Source: SZUA-36 sp964650905 (GTDB taxonomy: Bacteria; Pseudomonadota; Gammaproteobacteria; Xanthomonadales; SZUA-36). From it: a DNA stretch of 64,000 nucleotides. The DNA lies in NCBI GenBank assembly GCA_964650905.1, contig CAZYVH010000001.1:18858-82857 (forward strand), read 5' to 3'. Positions 25,501 through 33,998 of this stretch are shown here, piece after piece (within the stretch, counting starts at the first letter, position 1; the number at the start of each line of letters is the position of its first letter). The notes under the pieces were generated by a model. That model was not told where the DNA came from and searched no databases. It worked only from the letters and a program-made list of their open reading frames with translations. The position numbers were made by a program, and so were the translations under genes.

Positions 25501-26751
25501 GCCACCACTCAGGTTCTCAACACTGTTGCCAAAAACCCGGTCATGGGTGGCCGCGCCCACGGCGGTGGTCCACGGCGCATTGGCCGGGGAGCCGATGCTG
25601 CCGGCATTGGGTCCATCGTTGCCGGCGGAGGTCGCAACAAAGATGCCGGCCGCCCGGGCATTGAGAAATGCCCGGGTGTCCGAACCATTGGCCCAGGGGT
25701 TGCTGGCCGAAGAGCCGATCGAGAAATTAATGACATCAACCTGGTCGCTGATGGCCTGGTCGATGGCGCTCAATATGGCTGAGGTAGAACAACCATCCTC
25801 GCTATCCTCGACGTCCGGGTCCGCGATATAACACACCCGGTAAGAGACGATGTTGGCGTTCGGTGCCACCCCACCGATTGATAGCGACACACCGCTGATG
25901 GTTACGTTGAGCGGGTTGCCCGCAACCGTTGAACCGGTGTGTGAGCCGTGACCAGCGTCGTCCAGGCCCTTGGTGTTTTTTTCGACGGCCGTGGTGCTCG
26001 GGTCGTCTTCGACAAAATCATAAACCCCGACCAGTTTGTCATTACAGGCCACATCGGGATCCGAACACAGACCCAGTTGGCTGGCATAGGGATTGACGTG
26101 GTCCCAGCCCGGTCCGCCCCCTTCGCCGGGGTCGGCAAACGAAGGATGCCCGAAGTTGACACCGGTATCGATCAGACCCACGGCAATACCTTCACCACCT
26201 GTCGCGGTAAACCCCGCGCTGCCTTCGTGTATTTTATCGGCGCCGATCCAGTTCGGTCCGGAATCGGTTTCCAGGTGCTGGATTTCATCGGCCAGTACCG
26301 CTTTGACACCCGGCACGTCGCGCAGGGCACGAACTTCATCGTCAGTTAAACCGGTGGCAAAACCATTGGTCGCATTACGGTAACGCTGGTCCGCTTTCAG
26401 TCTGCGCCCCAGTCGAAGCGTGGCCTCACCGTTAAATGCCTTATAACGCTCGTCCAGAAAGTGCAGGTAGGCCTTCGATCGCGGTGTTTTGACATCCAGC
26501 TTGAGGGCACCGGTAAAGCGGTTGGAGGTGGGTAGCAACCGGGTGGTATCGTTAGCCCGTTCGGGTGTTGCCATCACCCGTCCATCGTAGGCTGCCAATG
26601 GCAAGTCATCCAGAATGACAATATAGCGTTGTGTTTTGCCATCCTCCGAAGCACTTGCAAGGTTCCTGGCAAAAATTTCTGAAGGCACAACAATCAACGC
26701 CAGCAAAATTGCAGCAAGCAAGCCACGTGCGAACTTCATACGATAATCCAT
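22558..26751 (-). CDS. Very large secreted S8 (subtilisin-like) serine peptidase
   Basis: Predicted exported protease, 1397 residues. A signal peptide (about 1-29) precedes an I9-type propeptide and the catalytic domain with Asp195 (GLIDTGVNFGHP), His268 (GHGSH) and Ser612 (GTSMSSPH). A PA-like insert lies around 440-560. The C-terminal third has beta-rich regions including a DLDLFV...DYWVIVQN prepeptidase-like C-terminal domain, and two related repeats at the end (YDFNTTGGFRAMLWYTYDEDG and a diverged copy with VHYIYDDKGDPRW). The start is set by GGAGGGAACACAG before ATG. Probably degrades extracellular protein. Located 25 bp after gorA on the same strand. Confidence 0.92.
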   Translation of the reverse strand: MDYRMKFARGLLAAILLALIVVPSEIFARNLASASEDGKTQRYIVILDDLPLAAYDGRVMATPERANDTTRLLPTSNRFTGALKLDVKTPRSKAYLHFLDERYKAFNGEATLRLGRRLKADQRYRNATNGFATGLTDDEVRALRDVPGVKAVLADEIQHLETDSGPNWIGADKIHEGSAGFTATGGEGIAVGLIDTGVNFGHPSFADPGEGGGPGWDHVNPYASQLGLCSDPDVACNDKLVGVYDFVEDDPSTTAVEKNTKGLDDAGHGSHTGSTVAGNPLNVTISGVSLSIGGVAPNANIVSYRVCYIADPDVEDSEDGCSTSAILSAIDQAISDQVDVINFSIGSSASNPWANGSDTRAFLNARAAGIFVATSAGNDGPNAGSIGSPANAPWTTAVGAATHDRVFGNSVENLSGGDTPPPGDLLGKSFTAGIGIRKIVHAKDFGNALCGTGASESQPDCADNTGASNPFGADTFHGEIVVCDRGTYGRVEKGKNLLLAGAGGYILANTDSWGEELVADNHCLPAVHIGAQDGNALRQWLDSGMNHQGSISGFTALHDDGLADELASFSARGPNLPPVADIMKPDLIAPGVQILAANVPSANSFGILDGTSMSSPHVTGGAALLKAVHPDWTPAMIASALVMTATPELAHDFDGSGMTVHKRGAGRPRLDQAANAGLFLDETKNNFLAANPQQGGEPRDLNLPGLVDTQCINSCSLQRTVTDMAGGSSWTASAEGFDEGTVVNISPQNFTLADAASRLLTITVDLSQAGHVGSWVYGNIRLKSDGKPDAVMPVAVFADGGKLPAEWQISTDQASGWQEFALDKLVAMPDATFMSAGLVEPTLTIQDLPQDPSNDSPYDDSDGLLAIMLTVPADTLWLHTETLPSTANDLDLFVGLDSNHDGFAQQSEELCSSTTPTDLELCDLFTPVAGDYWVIVQNWDATNDPDEVTLKTAVIGRQDTSALNVSGSGIVGSGENFNLRLSWDNVNAEPGDELIGAVGIGTDRETPNNIGIVPVRFTLTAVAAPETLALMNGHSRTLNVDAGGTHDRIYIDVPPAADSLTVTASGTGSEENDNLAIELYRMDFDEAFTTAPFAAAPDTSGEPIAASAGSGGSGPELTVSGGQLLSGRWYVVLTNQGSGPASVEVHADIVSSADPIALRGGLWQPSSRPDLRQGYDFNTTGGFRAMLWYTYDEDGKPEWYLASGPEPTGNTWVAELLRYTNDGSAQHSVPAGYVSVTTLSEDDAIFSFVLFGQSGSDRMSPNSPPLCPSIDSVKRSYTGIWSRPVNGVGGASVLVNATSQAFVHYIYDDKGDPRWLIASPDPQSPTSQEMALLQFAGYCAVCDDTGVTLDTVGVFSREFSDESNVSWTLDYLLNAPLSGSINRTDEAVKLTVPIQCQ

Positions 26752-26776
26752 CTGTGTTCCCTCCATCCCTGGGCCT

Positions 26777-28135
26777 TCATCGCCCGGCAGGTGTCCGCAT
26801 CGTCACCAGTTCCTCGGCCGCAGTCGGGTGAATACCGATGGTTTCATCAAACTGCTGCTTGGTGAGACCTGATTTTATCGCAACGGCAAAGCCCTGCACA
26901 ATCTCGGGCGCATCCATGCCGACCACGTGCAGACCGATCACCCTGTCGGTGGACGCCTGCACCACCAGTTTCATCATGGTTTTTTCGTCCCTGCCAGAGA
27001 GCGTATGCTTTAATGGTGTGAATATGGATTGATAGACAATTATCTCGCCAAAATGATCCCCAGCCCGTGCCTCGGAATAACCCACCGTGGCCACGGGGGG
27101 GTGAGAGAATACGGCTGATGGCACATAATCGTGGTTAACCGGCGTGGGCTTAGCACCGAATTCGCTATCCGCAAACGCCTGGCCCTCCATCAGGGCAACG
27201 GGGGTCAGGTTGACCCGGTGGGTCACATCGCCAACCGCAAAAATACTGGCAACATTGCTACGCGAATACTCATCCACCGGGATACTTCCATCGGCACGCT
27301 CCGTCACACCAGCAGCCCTGAGACCGAGCTTGTCTACATTGGCCACCCGGCCGGTGGCGAACATGACACAATCGCTGTTCAATTGGCAACCATCATCCAG
27401 GCTCATGCTCAATCGCCCGTCTGCCTCTTTGACAATCACTGTGGGGTTGGCGTTCAACATAATTGTTATACCCTGTTTTTTCATCTCTGCCGCAAGGCTC
27501 TCGCGTATATCACTGTCAAAACCGCGCAGGATCTGCTCTCCCCGGTAGACCTGTATGACATCTGCACCCAGCCCATTGAAAATACAGGCAAATTCACAGG
27601 CAATAAAGCCACCGCCGATAATCACAACACGTTCCGGCAAGGTTTCGAGGTGGAAGGCCCCGTCCGATGTGATGGCATGTTCGGCGCCGGGTATTTCTGG
27701 CACCCAGGGTCGTCCTCCGGTTGCAATCAGTATCTTTTCAGCACTGATCTTATCCGTACCCAGCTGAACATGGTGTGAATCCAGCAGCCTGCCGTGCAGT
27801 TCGTGAAGTTTCACACCAGCGTTGTCCAGCAAGCTGATATAGACACGGTTGAGGCGGTCGATTTCGCGATCCTTGTTTGCGATCAGCCGGGCCCAGTTGA
27901 AACTGACACCATCCACCTGCCAGCCAAAACCGGCGGCATCTTCAAATTCCCCGGCGAAATGGGCCGCGTAGGATAAAAGTTTTTTGGGTACACAGCCACG
28001 GATAACACAGGTACCCCCGACACGGCTTGATTCACAAATCCCGACACGTGCACCGTATCGTGCTGCGATACGCGCGGCGCGCACACCACCGGAACCGGCA
28101 CCAATCACAAATAGCTCATAATCAAATTTGCTCAT
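26777..28135 (-). CDS. gorA: Glutathione-disulfide reductase
   Basis: Flavoenzyme of 452 residues that reduces oxidised glutathione with NADPH, sustaining the glutathione pool used by adhC/fghA. FAD motif GAGSGGVRAARIAA is at 12-25, the redox disulfide is GGTCVIRGCVPKK (Cys43, Cys48), the second nucleotide motif is VIIGGGFIACEFA, and the C-terminal dimer catalytic His lies in IGIHPTAAEE. The VIRGC variant recalls alphaproteobacterial glutathione reductases more than the E. coli NVGC form. A related pyridine nucleotide disulfide reductase is the only real alternative. Confidence 0.93.
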   Translation of the reverse strand: MSKFDYELFVIGAGSGGVRAARIAARYGARVGICESSRVGGTCVIRGCVPKKLLSYAAHFAGEFEDAAGFGWQVDGVSFNWARLIANKDREIDRLNRVYISLLDNAGVKLHELHGRLLDSHHVQLGTDKISAEKILIATGGRPWVPEIPGAEHAITSDGAFHLETLPERVVIIGGGFIACEFACIFNGLGADVIQVYRGEQILRGFDSDIRESLAAEMKKQGITIMLNANPTVIVKEADGRLSMSLDDGCQLNSDCVMFATGRVANVDKLGLRAAGVTERADGSIPVDEYSRSNVASIFAVGDVTHRVNLTPVALMEGQAFADSEFGAKPTPVNHDYVPSAVFSHPPVATVGYSEARAGDHFGEIIVYQSIFTPLKHTLSGRDEKTMMKLVVQASTDRVIGLHVVGMDAPEIVQGFAVAIKSGLTKQQFDETIGIHPTAAEELVTMRTPAGR

Positions 28136-28385
28136 TAAAATTCATACACTTCAAGCCTGATCGGCGCTCATCGTAATTAATCCACAGACCGAATACCACC
28201 GGTGACTACAACGACAGTGGCAGAAAGTTCCCATGTCCAAACGCAAAAAATACGCATTTACATGACCGAAATCATTCACAAGACATTTCAGCTGGGTCAT
28301 AATTCCCGGTACTGAATAACCGGCCAGCGAGCCTGACGTATGAAAAATTTTACCAGACACAAGCCGAGCACCGGTTCATTTGGGC

Positions 28386-29006
28386 ATGATCTCGGTCACT
28401 GAACTCAGCTTCGAACGCTATTTTGAGCGTGTTTTCGAACCCGTCAGTTTTGATCTGGCGGCCGGTTCGTTGTTGTTGATCACCGGTATCAACGGTTGTG
28501 GAAAAACCACGCTTTTGCGTGTGCTGGCAGGTCTGCTTGAGCCCAGTGAAGGTCAGTTTAAGTGCCGGCAACAACCGCTTTATGCAGGTCACGACCCCGC
28601 CATCAAAGACGACCTCAGTGTGACGGAAAACATTCGTTTCATGATGCATTTCATGGGTATGAAAGCGACGACCGATAAACCTGGCCTGTGCCGGAAGGTC
28701 ATTGACGAGGTTGGCCTGAGCGCGGTCGCTGAGCAGGAAGGCAGAACGCTGTCCGCCGGCCAGCGTAAACGTTGCTCGCTGGCCCGCCTGCTGTTCTGTA
28801 ACGAATCCCTGTGGTTGCTGGATGAACCCTATTCCAACCTCGACCGTGAAGGGATCGCGATGCTGGACGGTATCATGCGTAGCCACCTCAATAGTGGCGG
28901 TGCTTGTATTCTGACGACCCATGGCAGCCTGCGTCCAAGTGGTTTCCAATTGCAGGAGTGCGAGTTAACCAGCGGTCGCCAGCATGATCAATGGGAAGCA
29001 GCATGA
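28386..29006 (+). CDS. ccmA: Cytochrome c biogenesis haem exporter ATPase CcmA
   Basis: ABC ATPase of 206 residues that powers release of holo-CcmE from CcmC. Walker A is ITGINGCGKTTLLRV, the signature is LSAGQRKRCSLARLL, and Walker B is LWLLDEPYSNLD. The start MISVTEL at 28386 is preferred over a TTG two codons earlier. First gene of an eight-to-nine-gene ccm operon, divergent from gorA across about 250 bp in which I see no clear promoter or other feature. Confidence 0.95.
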   Translation: MISVTELSFERYFERVFEPVSFDLAAGSLLLITGINGCGKTTLLRVLAGLLEPSEGQFKCRQQPLYAGHDPAIKDDLSVTENIRFMMHFMGMKATTDKPGLCRKVIDEVGLSAVAEQEGRTLSAGQRKRCSLARLLFCNESLWLLDEPYSNLDREGIAMLDGIMRSHLNSGGACILTTHGSLRPSGFQLQECELTSGRQHDQWEAA

Positions 29007-29016
29007 GTATGCCGAC

Positions 29017-29700
29017 ATGAATAAACCCAGGCCTTGGGGTGCATTTATGGCGCTGGTACGGCGCGATCTTTTGCTCGCCTACCGGCGACGCGCCGAATTG
29101 TTGCAACCTTTGTTTTTTTTGCTGGTCGTAATAACGCTTTTTCCGTTGGGTGTCGGTCCCTCGCTGTCGTTGTTGGCGAACATTGCGCCCGGCGTCATCT
29201 GGATCGCAGCCCTTTTGGCAACCGTGCTTTCGCTGGACAGCCTGTTCCGCTCCGATTTTGAAGATGGCACACTGGAACAGATGGTGCTGTCCGGACAGTC
29301 CCTGGCTCTGATTGCGCTGGCCCGCACGCTCACGCACTGGCTGGTAGCCGGTCTGCCCATCGTGCTGTTATCACCGTTGCTGGCGATGTGGATGAACCTG
29401 CCGGATGACGGTGTGCCGGTTTTACTTAAATCACTGGCGCTGGGCACCCCGGTATTGAGCCTGATTGGCGCCATCGGCGGTGCATTGACCGTGAGCCTGA
29501 AGCGTGGCGGCCAGCTAATGTCATTGCTGGTCTTCCCGCTGTATGTACCATTGCTGATCCTGGCCACCAACGCGGTCAGTTCAGCCGTGGCCGGTCTGCC
29601 GTATAATGGGCAGCTTGGTCTGATGTTTGCAGGTCTGATCGCGGCCCTGACGCTGGCGCCGTTTGCAACGGCAGCGGCACTTAAATTGAGTTTGAGCTAA
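29017..29700 (+). CDS. ccmB: Haem exporter protein CcmB
   Basis: Integral membrane subunit of the CcmABCD complex, 227 residues from MNKPRPWG. Six hydrophobic helices are apparent, and the N-terminal FMALVRRDLLLAYRRRAEL region matches CcmB. The typical LFRSDFEDGTLEQMVLSG motif follows the second helix. The start is 10 bp after the ccmA stop. The family average is about 220 residues, so it is full length. Confidence 0.95.
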   Translation: MNKPRPWGAFMALVRRDLLLAYRRRAELLQPLFFLLVVITLFPLGVGPSLSLLANIAPGVIWIAALLATVLSLDSLFRSDFEDGTLEQMVLSGQSLALIALARTLTHWLVAGLPIVLLSPLLAMWMNLPDDGVPVLLKSLALGTPVLSLIGAIGGALTVSLKRGGQLMSLLVFPLYVPLLILATNAVSSAVAGLPYNGQLGLMFAGLIAALTLAPFATAAALKLSLS

Positions 29701-29724
29701 GGCTCAATAATAAATGGGATACTG

Positions 29725-30471
29725 ATGAATCGTTTCGTTCTGTTCTTTCACAAAACCGGGTCACCCCCCTGGTTTTACCATTTTAGCGGCAAGCTGATAC
29801 CCTGGTTGTGGGCCGTGTTCATTGTCCTGACCGTCATCGGTCTGTACCTCGGTCTGTTTAAGGCACCACCCGATTACCAGCAGGGTGAAAGTGTCCGCAT
29901 CATGTACTTGCATGTGCCGGCAGCCTGGATGTCCATGATGATCTACGCCCTGATGGCCATCATGGGTTTTATTGCCCTGGTCTGGCGTATACGCATGATG
30001 GAAATACTGGCCATTTCGAGCGCACCGGTCGGTGCGGCGTTTACCCTGATCGCACTGGTAACGGGCTCACTCTGGGGCCGCCCAACGTGGGGAACCTACT
30101 GGGTCTGGGACGCACGCCTGACTTCGGAACTGGTGCTGCTGTTTCTTTATATGGGTGTGATCGCGCTCTACAACGCCTACGACGAACCACGTAAGGCAGC
30201 ACGCGCGGCAGCCCTGTTATCGATTGTCGGCGCGATCAACCTGCCCATCATCCATTTTTCAGTGCTGTGGTGGAACACCCTGCACCAGGGCAGCAGTTTC
30301 AGCGCCAAAGGCAGCAGTATCGATGTCAGTATGCTGTGGCCATTGTTAATCATGACCATCGCTTCCAAATTCTATTACGGAGCGAACCTGCTCAGCCGTG
30401 CGCGTCTGCGTCTGCTCAAACAGGATCACCGCAAGCGCTGGGTCAACGAATTGTTACAAGAGGAATACTAG
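29725..30471 (+). CDS. ccmC: Haem ABC transporter permease CcmC
   Basis: Six-span haem-handling protein, 248 residues, that passes haem to CcmE on the periplasmic side. The tryptophan-rich WWD-type motif is WGRPTWGTYWVWDARLTSEL, flanked by conserved periplasmic histidines (YLHVPAAW, PIIHFSVLWWNTLHQ). Its stop codon TAG is directly followed by the ccmD start. Complete. Confidence 0.97.
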   Translation: MNRFVLFFHKTGSPPWFYHFSGKLIPWLWAVFIVLTVIGLYLGLFKAPPDYQQGESVRIMYLHVPAAWMSMMIYALMAIMGFIALVWRIRMMEILAISSAPVGAAFTLIALVTGSLWGRPTWGTYWVWDARLTSELVLLFLYMGVIALYNAYDEPRKAARAAALLSIVGAINLPIIHFSVLWWNTLHQGSSFSAKGSSIDVSMLWPLLIMTIASKFYYGANLLSRARLRLLKQDHRKRWVNELLQEEY

Positions 30472-30630
30472 ATGTCACACACACCCTTCATCCTCGCGTC
30501 TTACCTGATCAGTGCAGTGGTTCTGTTATGGGCCGCACTGACACCGGTGCTCGGCCGCCGTAACCTCCTGGCGCAATTACGCAAAGGGCATGCAGGCAAG
30601 CGACCACAAAACAGGAAGGAACAACCATGA
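30472..30630 (+). CDS. ccmD: Haem exporter protein CcmD (52 residues)
   Basis: Small gene between ccmC and ccmE, too short for common ORF cut-offs. Translation begins MSHTPFILASYLISAVVLLW, a single membrane helix, followed by a basic tail rich in Arg, Lys and Gln. This is the topology of CcmD, which stabilises CcmC-CcmE interaction and holo-CcmE release. The ATG directly follows the ccmC stop, and its own TGA overlaps the ccmE start in ATGA (30627-30630). Confidence 0.9.
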   Translation: MSHTPFILASYLISAVVLLWAALTPVLGRRNLLAQLRKGHAGKRPQNRKEQP

Positions 30631-31070
30631 CACCAACACGCAAACGCAGATTGATAGCCATACTGGTCATCATTGCCGGTGTCGGTCTGGCCGCAGCGGT
30701 CACAATCCGGTCCCTGAATGAAAACATGCTGTTTTTTGTCAGCCCCAGCGATGTGAAAGAGCAGTCGCTACCGCCCGGAAAACGCTTCCGGCTCGGCGGT
30801 CTGGTGGAAAACGGCAGTCTCAGCCGCGCCACCGATAGCCTGGCCGTGAAATTCGTAGTCACAGACGGCCCGGCCTCGGTCAATGTCCGTTATGACGGCA
30901 TACTGCCGGACCTTTTTCGTGAAGGCCAGGGCATCATTGCCATCGGTGAACTGACACCCGACGGGCATTTTGAGGCGGCAGAGGTTCTCGCCAAGCACGA
31001 CGAAAACTACATGCCACCCGAAGTTGCCGATGCCTTGCAAAAGAGTGGACACCCGGAGGCACCAGAATGA
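30627..31070 (+). CDS. ccmE: Cytochrome c maturation haem chaperone CcmE
   Basis: Periplasmic haem chaperone of 147 residues with an N-terminal membrane anchor (residues 9-25). Haem binds covalently at His124 in KHDENYMPPEV, with Tyr128 as axial ligand (HxxxY motif). The OB-fold region RLGGLVENGSL is conserved. Overlaps ccmD and ccmF by four bases each. Confidence 0.97.
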   Translation: MTPTRKRRLIAILVIIAGVGLAAAVTIRSLNENMLFFVSPSDVKEQSLPPGKRFRLGGLVENGSLSRATDSLAVKFVVTDGPASVNVRYDGILPDLFREGQGIIAIGELTPDGHFEAAEVLAKHDENYMPPEVADALQKSGHPEAPE

Positions 31071-33022
31071 CCGTTGAACTTGGCCAGATCGCATTATTGG
31101 CGGCCCTGTTGTCCGCCATCAGTCTCGGGTTGTTCCCGCTGATCGGTGCACACAACGGTAACCGTAACATGATGGCAATCGCATCCAACGCTGCGGTGAT
31201 GCAGTGCCTGTTGGTTCTAATTGCATTCGGTATCCTGACCTCAGCCTTCGCCAACCAGGATTTCTCTGTTGAATATGTTGCCAGCAACAGCAATTCACTG
31301 CTGCCGATGAAATACCGTTTTTCAGCCGTGTGGGCCGCGCACGAAGGCTCTTTGTTACTGTGGGAGCTGATCCTGACGTTCTGGGTACTGGCCGTCGCGC
31401 TCTTCAGCAAAACGTTGCCGGAGGTTTTCAGGGCTCGCGTCCTGGCCATACTCGGCTTGATTTCAGCCGGGTTCCTGCTGTTTATACTGTTTACCTCAAA
31501 CCCATTCGGGCGTTTGCTGCCTGCAGCCCGCGAGGGCATGGATCTTAATCCACTTTTACAGGATCCGGGTCTGATCGTTCACCCGCCCATGCTGTACATG
31601 GGTTACGTTGGCTTTTCAGTTGCTTTTGCATTTGCCGTTGCCGCGTTAATAGGTGGTGACATTAACCGTGACTGGGTACGCTGGTCACGTCCGTGGACCC
31701 ATGTCGCCTGGGCTTTTCTGACCGTTGGTATCGCCCTGGGCAGCTGGTGGGCCTACTACGAACTGGGCTGGGGTGGCTGGTGGTTCTGGGACCCGGTTGA
31801 AAATGCCTCGTTCATGCCCTGGCTGGTCGGCACTGCCCTGCTCCATTCCCAGTCGGTGACTGAAAAACGCGGCGCGTTTGGTAACTGGACGTTGCTGCTG
31901 GCGATCTCGGCCTTTTCCCTGAGCTTGCTGGGGACCTTCCTGGTACGCTCAGGCGTGCTGACCTCGGTGCACGCCTTCGCCGCTGACCCAACCCGTGGTA
32001 TTTTTATACTGGTCTACCTGTTCCTGGTAGTGGGTAGTTCCCTGTTGTTATTCGCCATCAAAGCCCCGAAAATGATCCAGGGCGGTGGTTTCGCCGGCCT
32101 TTCCCGTGAATCATTGCTACTGGTCAATAACCTGGTACTGACCGTGACGGCCGCTATGGTCCTGACCGGCACGCTTTACCCCTTGCTGATTGATGCCCTG
32201 GGCGCAGGCAAGATATCCGTGGGCCCGCCCTACTTCGGGTTGTTGTTTTCCTGGTTGCTGGTTCCGCTCGTGATTGCGTTGCCCATCGGTTTATACAGCC
32301 GTTGGAGACGGGATGACACAGGCAGGTTGAGCGGCCAGCTACGCTGGCCATTGCTCATCGCCGTGGCAGGTGGCGTGGCCACGTTCATGTCACACCCGGA
32401 TATCGGTCCGATTGCAGCCCTGGGTGTCGCGGGTGCTATCTGGATCATTGCCGCCAGTCTATTTTACCTGGTTAAAAGGCTGACTGGGCCCGGCCGGTCC
32501 AACCTGCCCGCCAGTGAAGCTGCCATGACCCTGGCCCATATCGGTCTCGGTGTCTTCCTGATTGGTATCAGCATGACCAGTGCGATCAGCGCAGAGAGTC
32601 ATTTGCGCATGACCGGTGGTGACAAATTTGAAGTTGCAGGCTATGAGTTCAAATTCCTCGGCACGCATATTGTTCAGGGTGCCAATTTTTCAGCGGATGA
32701 GGGTGAATTCATCGTCTCCAGGAATGGCCGGGAAGTTACCCGTCTGTTTCCGCAAAAACGCCAATACGCACAAGGTGGCAGGACCATGACAGAGGCCGCC
32801 ATCGATCCGGGTCTGACACGTGATCTTTATGTATCGCTTGGTGAGCCTCTGGATGAGCAGGGCCGGGCCTGGGCCGTGCGGATTTATCACAAACCCTTTA
32901 TCCGCTGGATCTGGCTGGGAGCACTACTGATGATGAGCGGCGGTTTTATTGCTGCCGCAGACAGACGCTACCGGCGTAAAACGGCTGGCCAGGCCACCGT
33001 CGCGCAGGCGGTGGCGTCATGA
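31067..33022 (+). CDS. ccmF: Cytochrome c haem lyase subunit CcmF
   Basis: Large polytopic membrane protein of 651 residues that ligates haem to apocytochromes with CcmH. It has the WWD motif GWGGWWFWDPVENASFMPW and conserved flanking histidines (AAHEGSLLLW, VHPPMLYMGYVG, LLHSQSVTEKRG). Length and motifs are complete. Overlaps ccmE and ccmG by ATGA/ATGA-type four-base junctions, so the block is translationally coupled. Confidence 0.97.
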   Translation: MTVELGQIALLAALLSAISLGLFPLIGAHNGNRNMMAIASNAAVMQCLLVLIAFGILTSAFANQDFSVEYVASNSNSLLPMKYRFSAVWAAHEGSLLLWELILTFWVLAVALFSKTLPEVFRARVLAILGLISAGFLLFILFTSNPFGRLLPAAREGMDLNPLLQDPGLIVHPPMLYMGYVGFSVAFAFAVAALIGGDINRDWVRWSRPWTHVAWAFLTVGIALGSWWAYYELGWGGWWFWDPVENASFMPWLVGTALLHSQSVTEKRGAFGNWTLLLAISAFSLSLLGTFLVRSGVLTSVHAFAADPTRGIFILVYLFLVVGSSLLLFAIKAPKMIQGGGFAGLSRESLLLVNNLVLTVTAAMVLTGTLYPLLIDALGAGKISVGPPYFGLLFSWLLVPLVIALPIGLYSRWRRDDTGRLSGQLRWPLLIAVAGGVATFMSHPDIGPIAALGVAGAIWIIAASLFYLVKRLTGPGRSNLPASEAAMTLAHIGLGVFLIGISMTSAISAESHLRMTGGDKFEVAGYEFKFLGTHIVQGANFSADEGEFIVSRNGREVTRLFPQKRQYAQGGRTMTEAAIDPGLTRDLYVSLGEPLDEQGRAWAVRIYHKPFIRWIWLGALLMMSGGFIAAADRRYRRKTAGQATVAQAVAS

Positions 33023-33558
33023 ACAGCCGCCTCATACCATTGTTGCTATTCGGATTGCTGACCGTGCTGTTGATCGTGGGTCTGAAAATTTCAGACCACA
33101 AAACCGATATACCTTCACCGCTGATCGACAAACCGGTACCGGCATTCAACCAGCCCGTACTTGGTAACCCCGCCCAGCAATTGAGCAACGAGTCTTTCCT
33201 GGGCAAGCCATACCTGGTCAACTTCTGGGCCAGTTGGTGTATCACCTGCCGGGTGGAACACCCGGTCATCACCGAGTATGCCAGGCGCAAGGCCCTTACC
33301 ATCGTTGGTCTCAATTTTCGTGACGAGGAAGCGGATGCGCAAGCCTGGCTGAAACATTATGGTGATCCCTACGATATCGTTCTGACCGACCGCAGCGGCC
33401 GTCTGAGTATTGATTTCGGGGTATACGCTGCACCAGAGTCCTTTCTGGTAGATGCGGCAGGCACCATCGTTTTTAAACAGATCGGTGCGTTGACCCCTGA
33501 GATCTTTGAGACAGAGATACTGCCAAGAATTGCAGCCATGGAGTCCTTAAAACCATGA
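33019..33558 (+). CDS. ccmG: Thiol:disulfide interchange protein DsbE/CcmG
   Basis: Membrane-anchored periplasmic thioredoxin, 179 residues, that keeps apocytochrome CXXCH cysteines reduced. One N-terminal helix (about 5-22) is followed by the thioredoxin fold with active site WASWCITCRVEHP (Cys74, Cys77). The acidic GVYAAPESFLVD segment with cis-Pro is typical of CcmG. Confidence 0.95.
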   Translation: MNSRLIPLLLFGLLTVLLIVGLKISDHKTDIPSPLIDKPVPAFNQPVLGNPAQQLSNESFLGKPYLVNFWASWCITCRVEHPVITEYARRKALTIVGLNFRDEEADAQAWLKHYGDPYDIVLTDRSGRLSIDFGVYAAPESFLVDAAGTIVFKQIGALTPEIFETEILPRIAAMESLKP

Positions 33559-33974
33559 AATACGGTGTTTTACTCAGCCTGTTACTGGCACTGTCGGCAT
33601 CGGCATCGACACAGGAGCCCCTTGTATTTGAGAGCCCACAACAAGAAGCACGTTTTGAGCACCTGACCAGGGAGTTACGCTGTCTGGTCTGTCAAAACCA
33701 GAATCTCGCCGATTCGGATGCAGAACTAGCCCATGACCTGCGCCAGGAGGTTTTTGAACTGATGCAGGCAGGTAAGAGTAATGATGAGATCAAACAATAT
33801 TTGGTCGATCGTTATGGCGATTTCGTACTCTATCAACCACCGGTACAGAACAATACCTACCTGCTGTGGCTGATGCCACTGTTATTGTTGCTGGGTGGGG
33901 CGTTTATTTTGCGCTCGCAGATCAAAAAGCGCGCGGCCCTTCTCGATGCAGATGACAACCCGGACGGTTCCTAA
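33555..33974 (+). CDS. ccmH: Cytochrome c-type biogenesis protein CcmH
   Basis: Periplasmic redox protein with signal peptide (1-18) and C-terminal membrane anchor, 139 residues. The LRCLVCQNQ motif (Cys43, Cys46) is the family hallmark. It works with CcmF and CcmI in haem ligation. Here CcmH is separate from CcmI, unlike the fused E. coli protein. Overlaps ccmG by four bases. Confidence 0.96.
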   Translation: MKYGVLLSLLLALSASASTQEPLVFESPQQEARFEHLTRELRCLVCQNQNLADSDAELAHDLRQEVFELMQAGKSNDEIKQYLVDRYGDFVLYQPPVQNNTYLLWLMPLLLLLGGAFILRSQIKKRAALLDADDNPDGS

Positions 33975-33998
33975 TTATAAAACACTGAGAAAGCCCTG

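Noticed and set aside
28151..28360. 69-residue minus-strand frame in the gorA-ccmA intergenic region
   Set aside because: No recognisable motif and located in the probable divergent promoter region.
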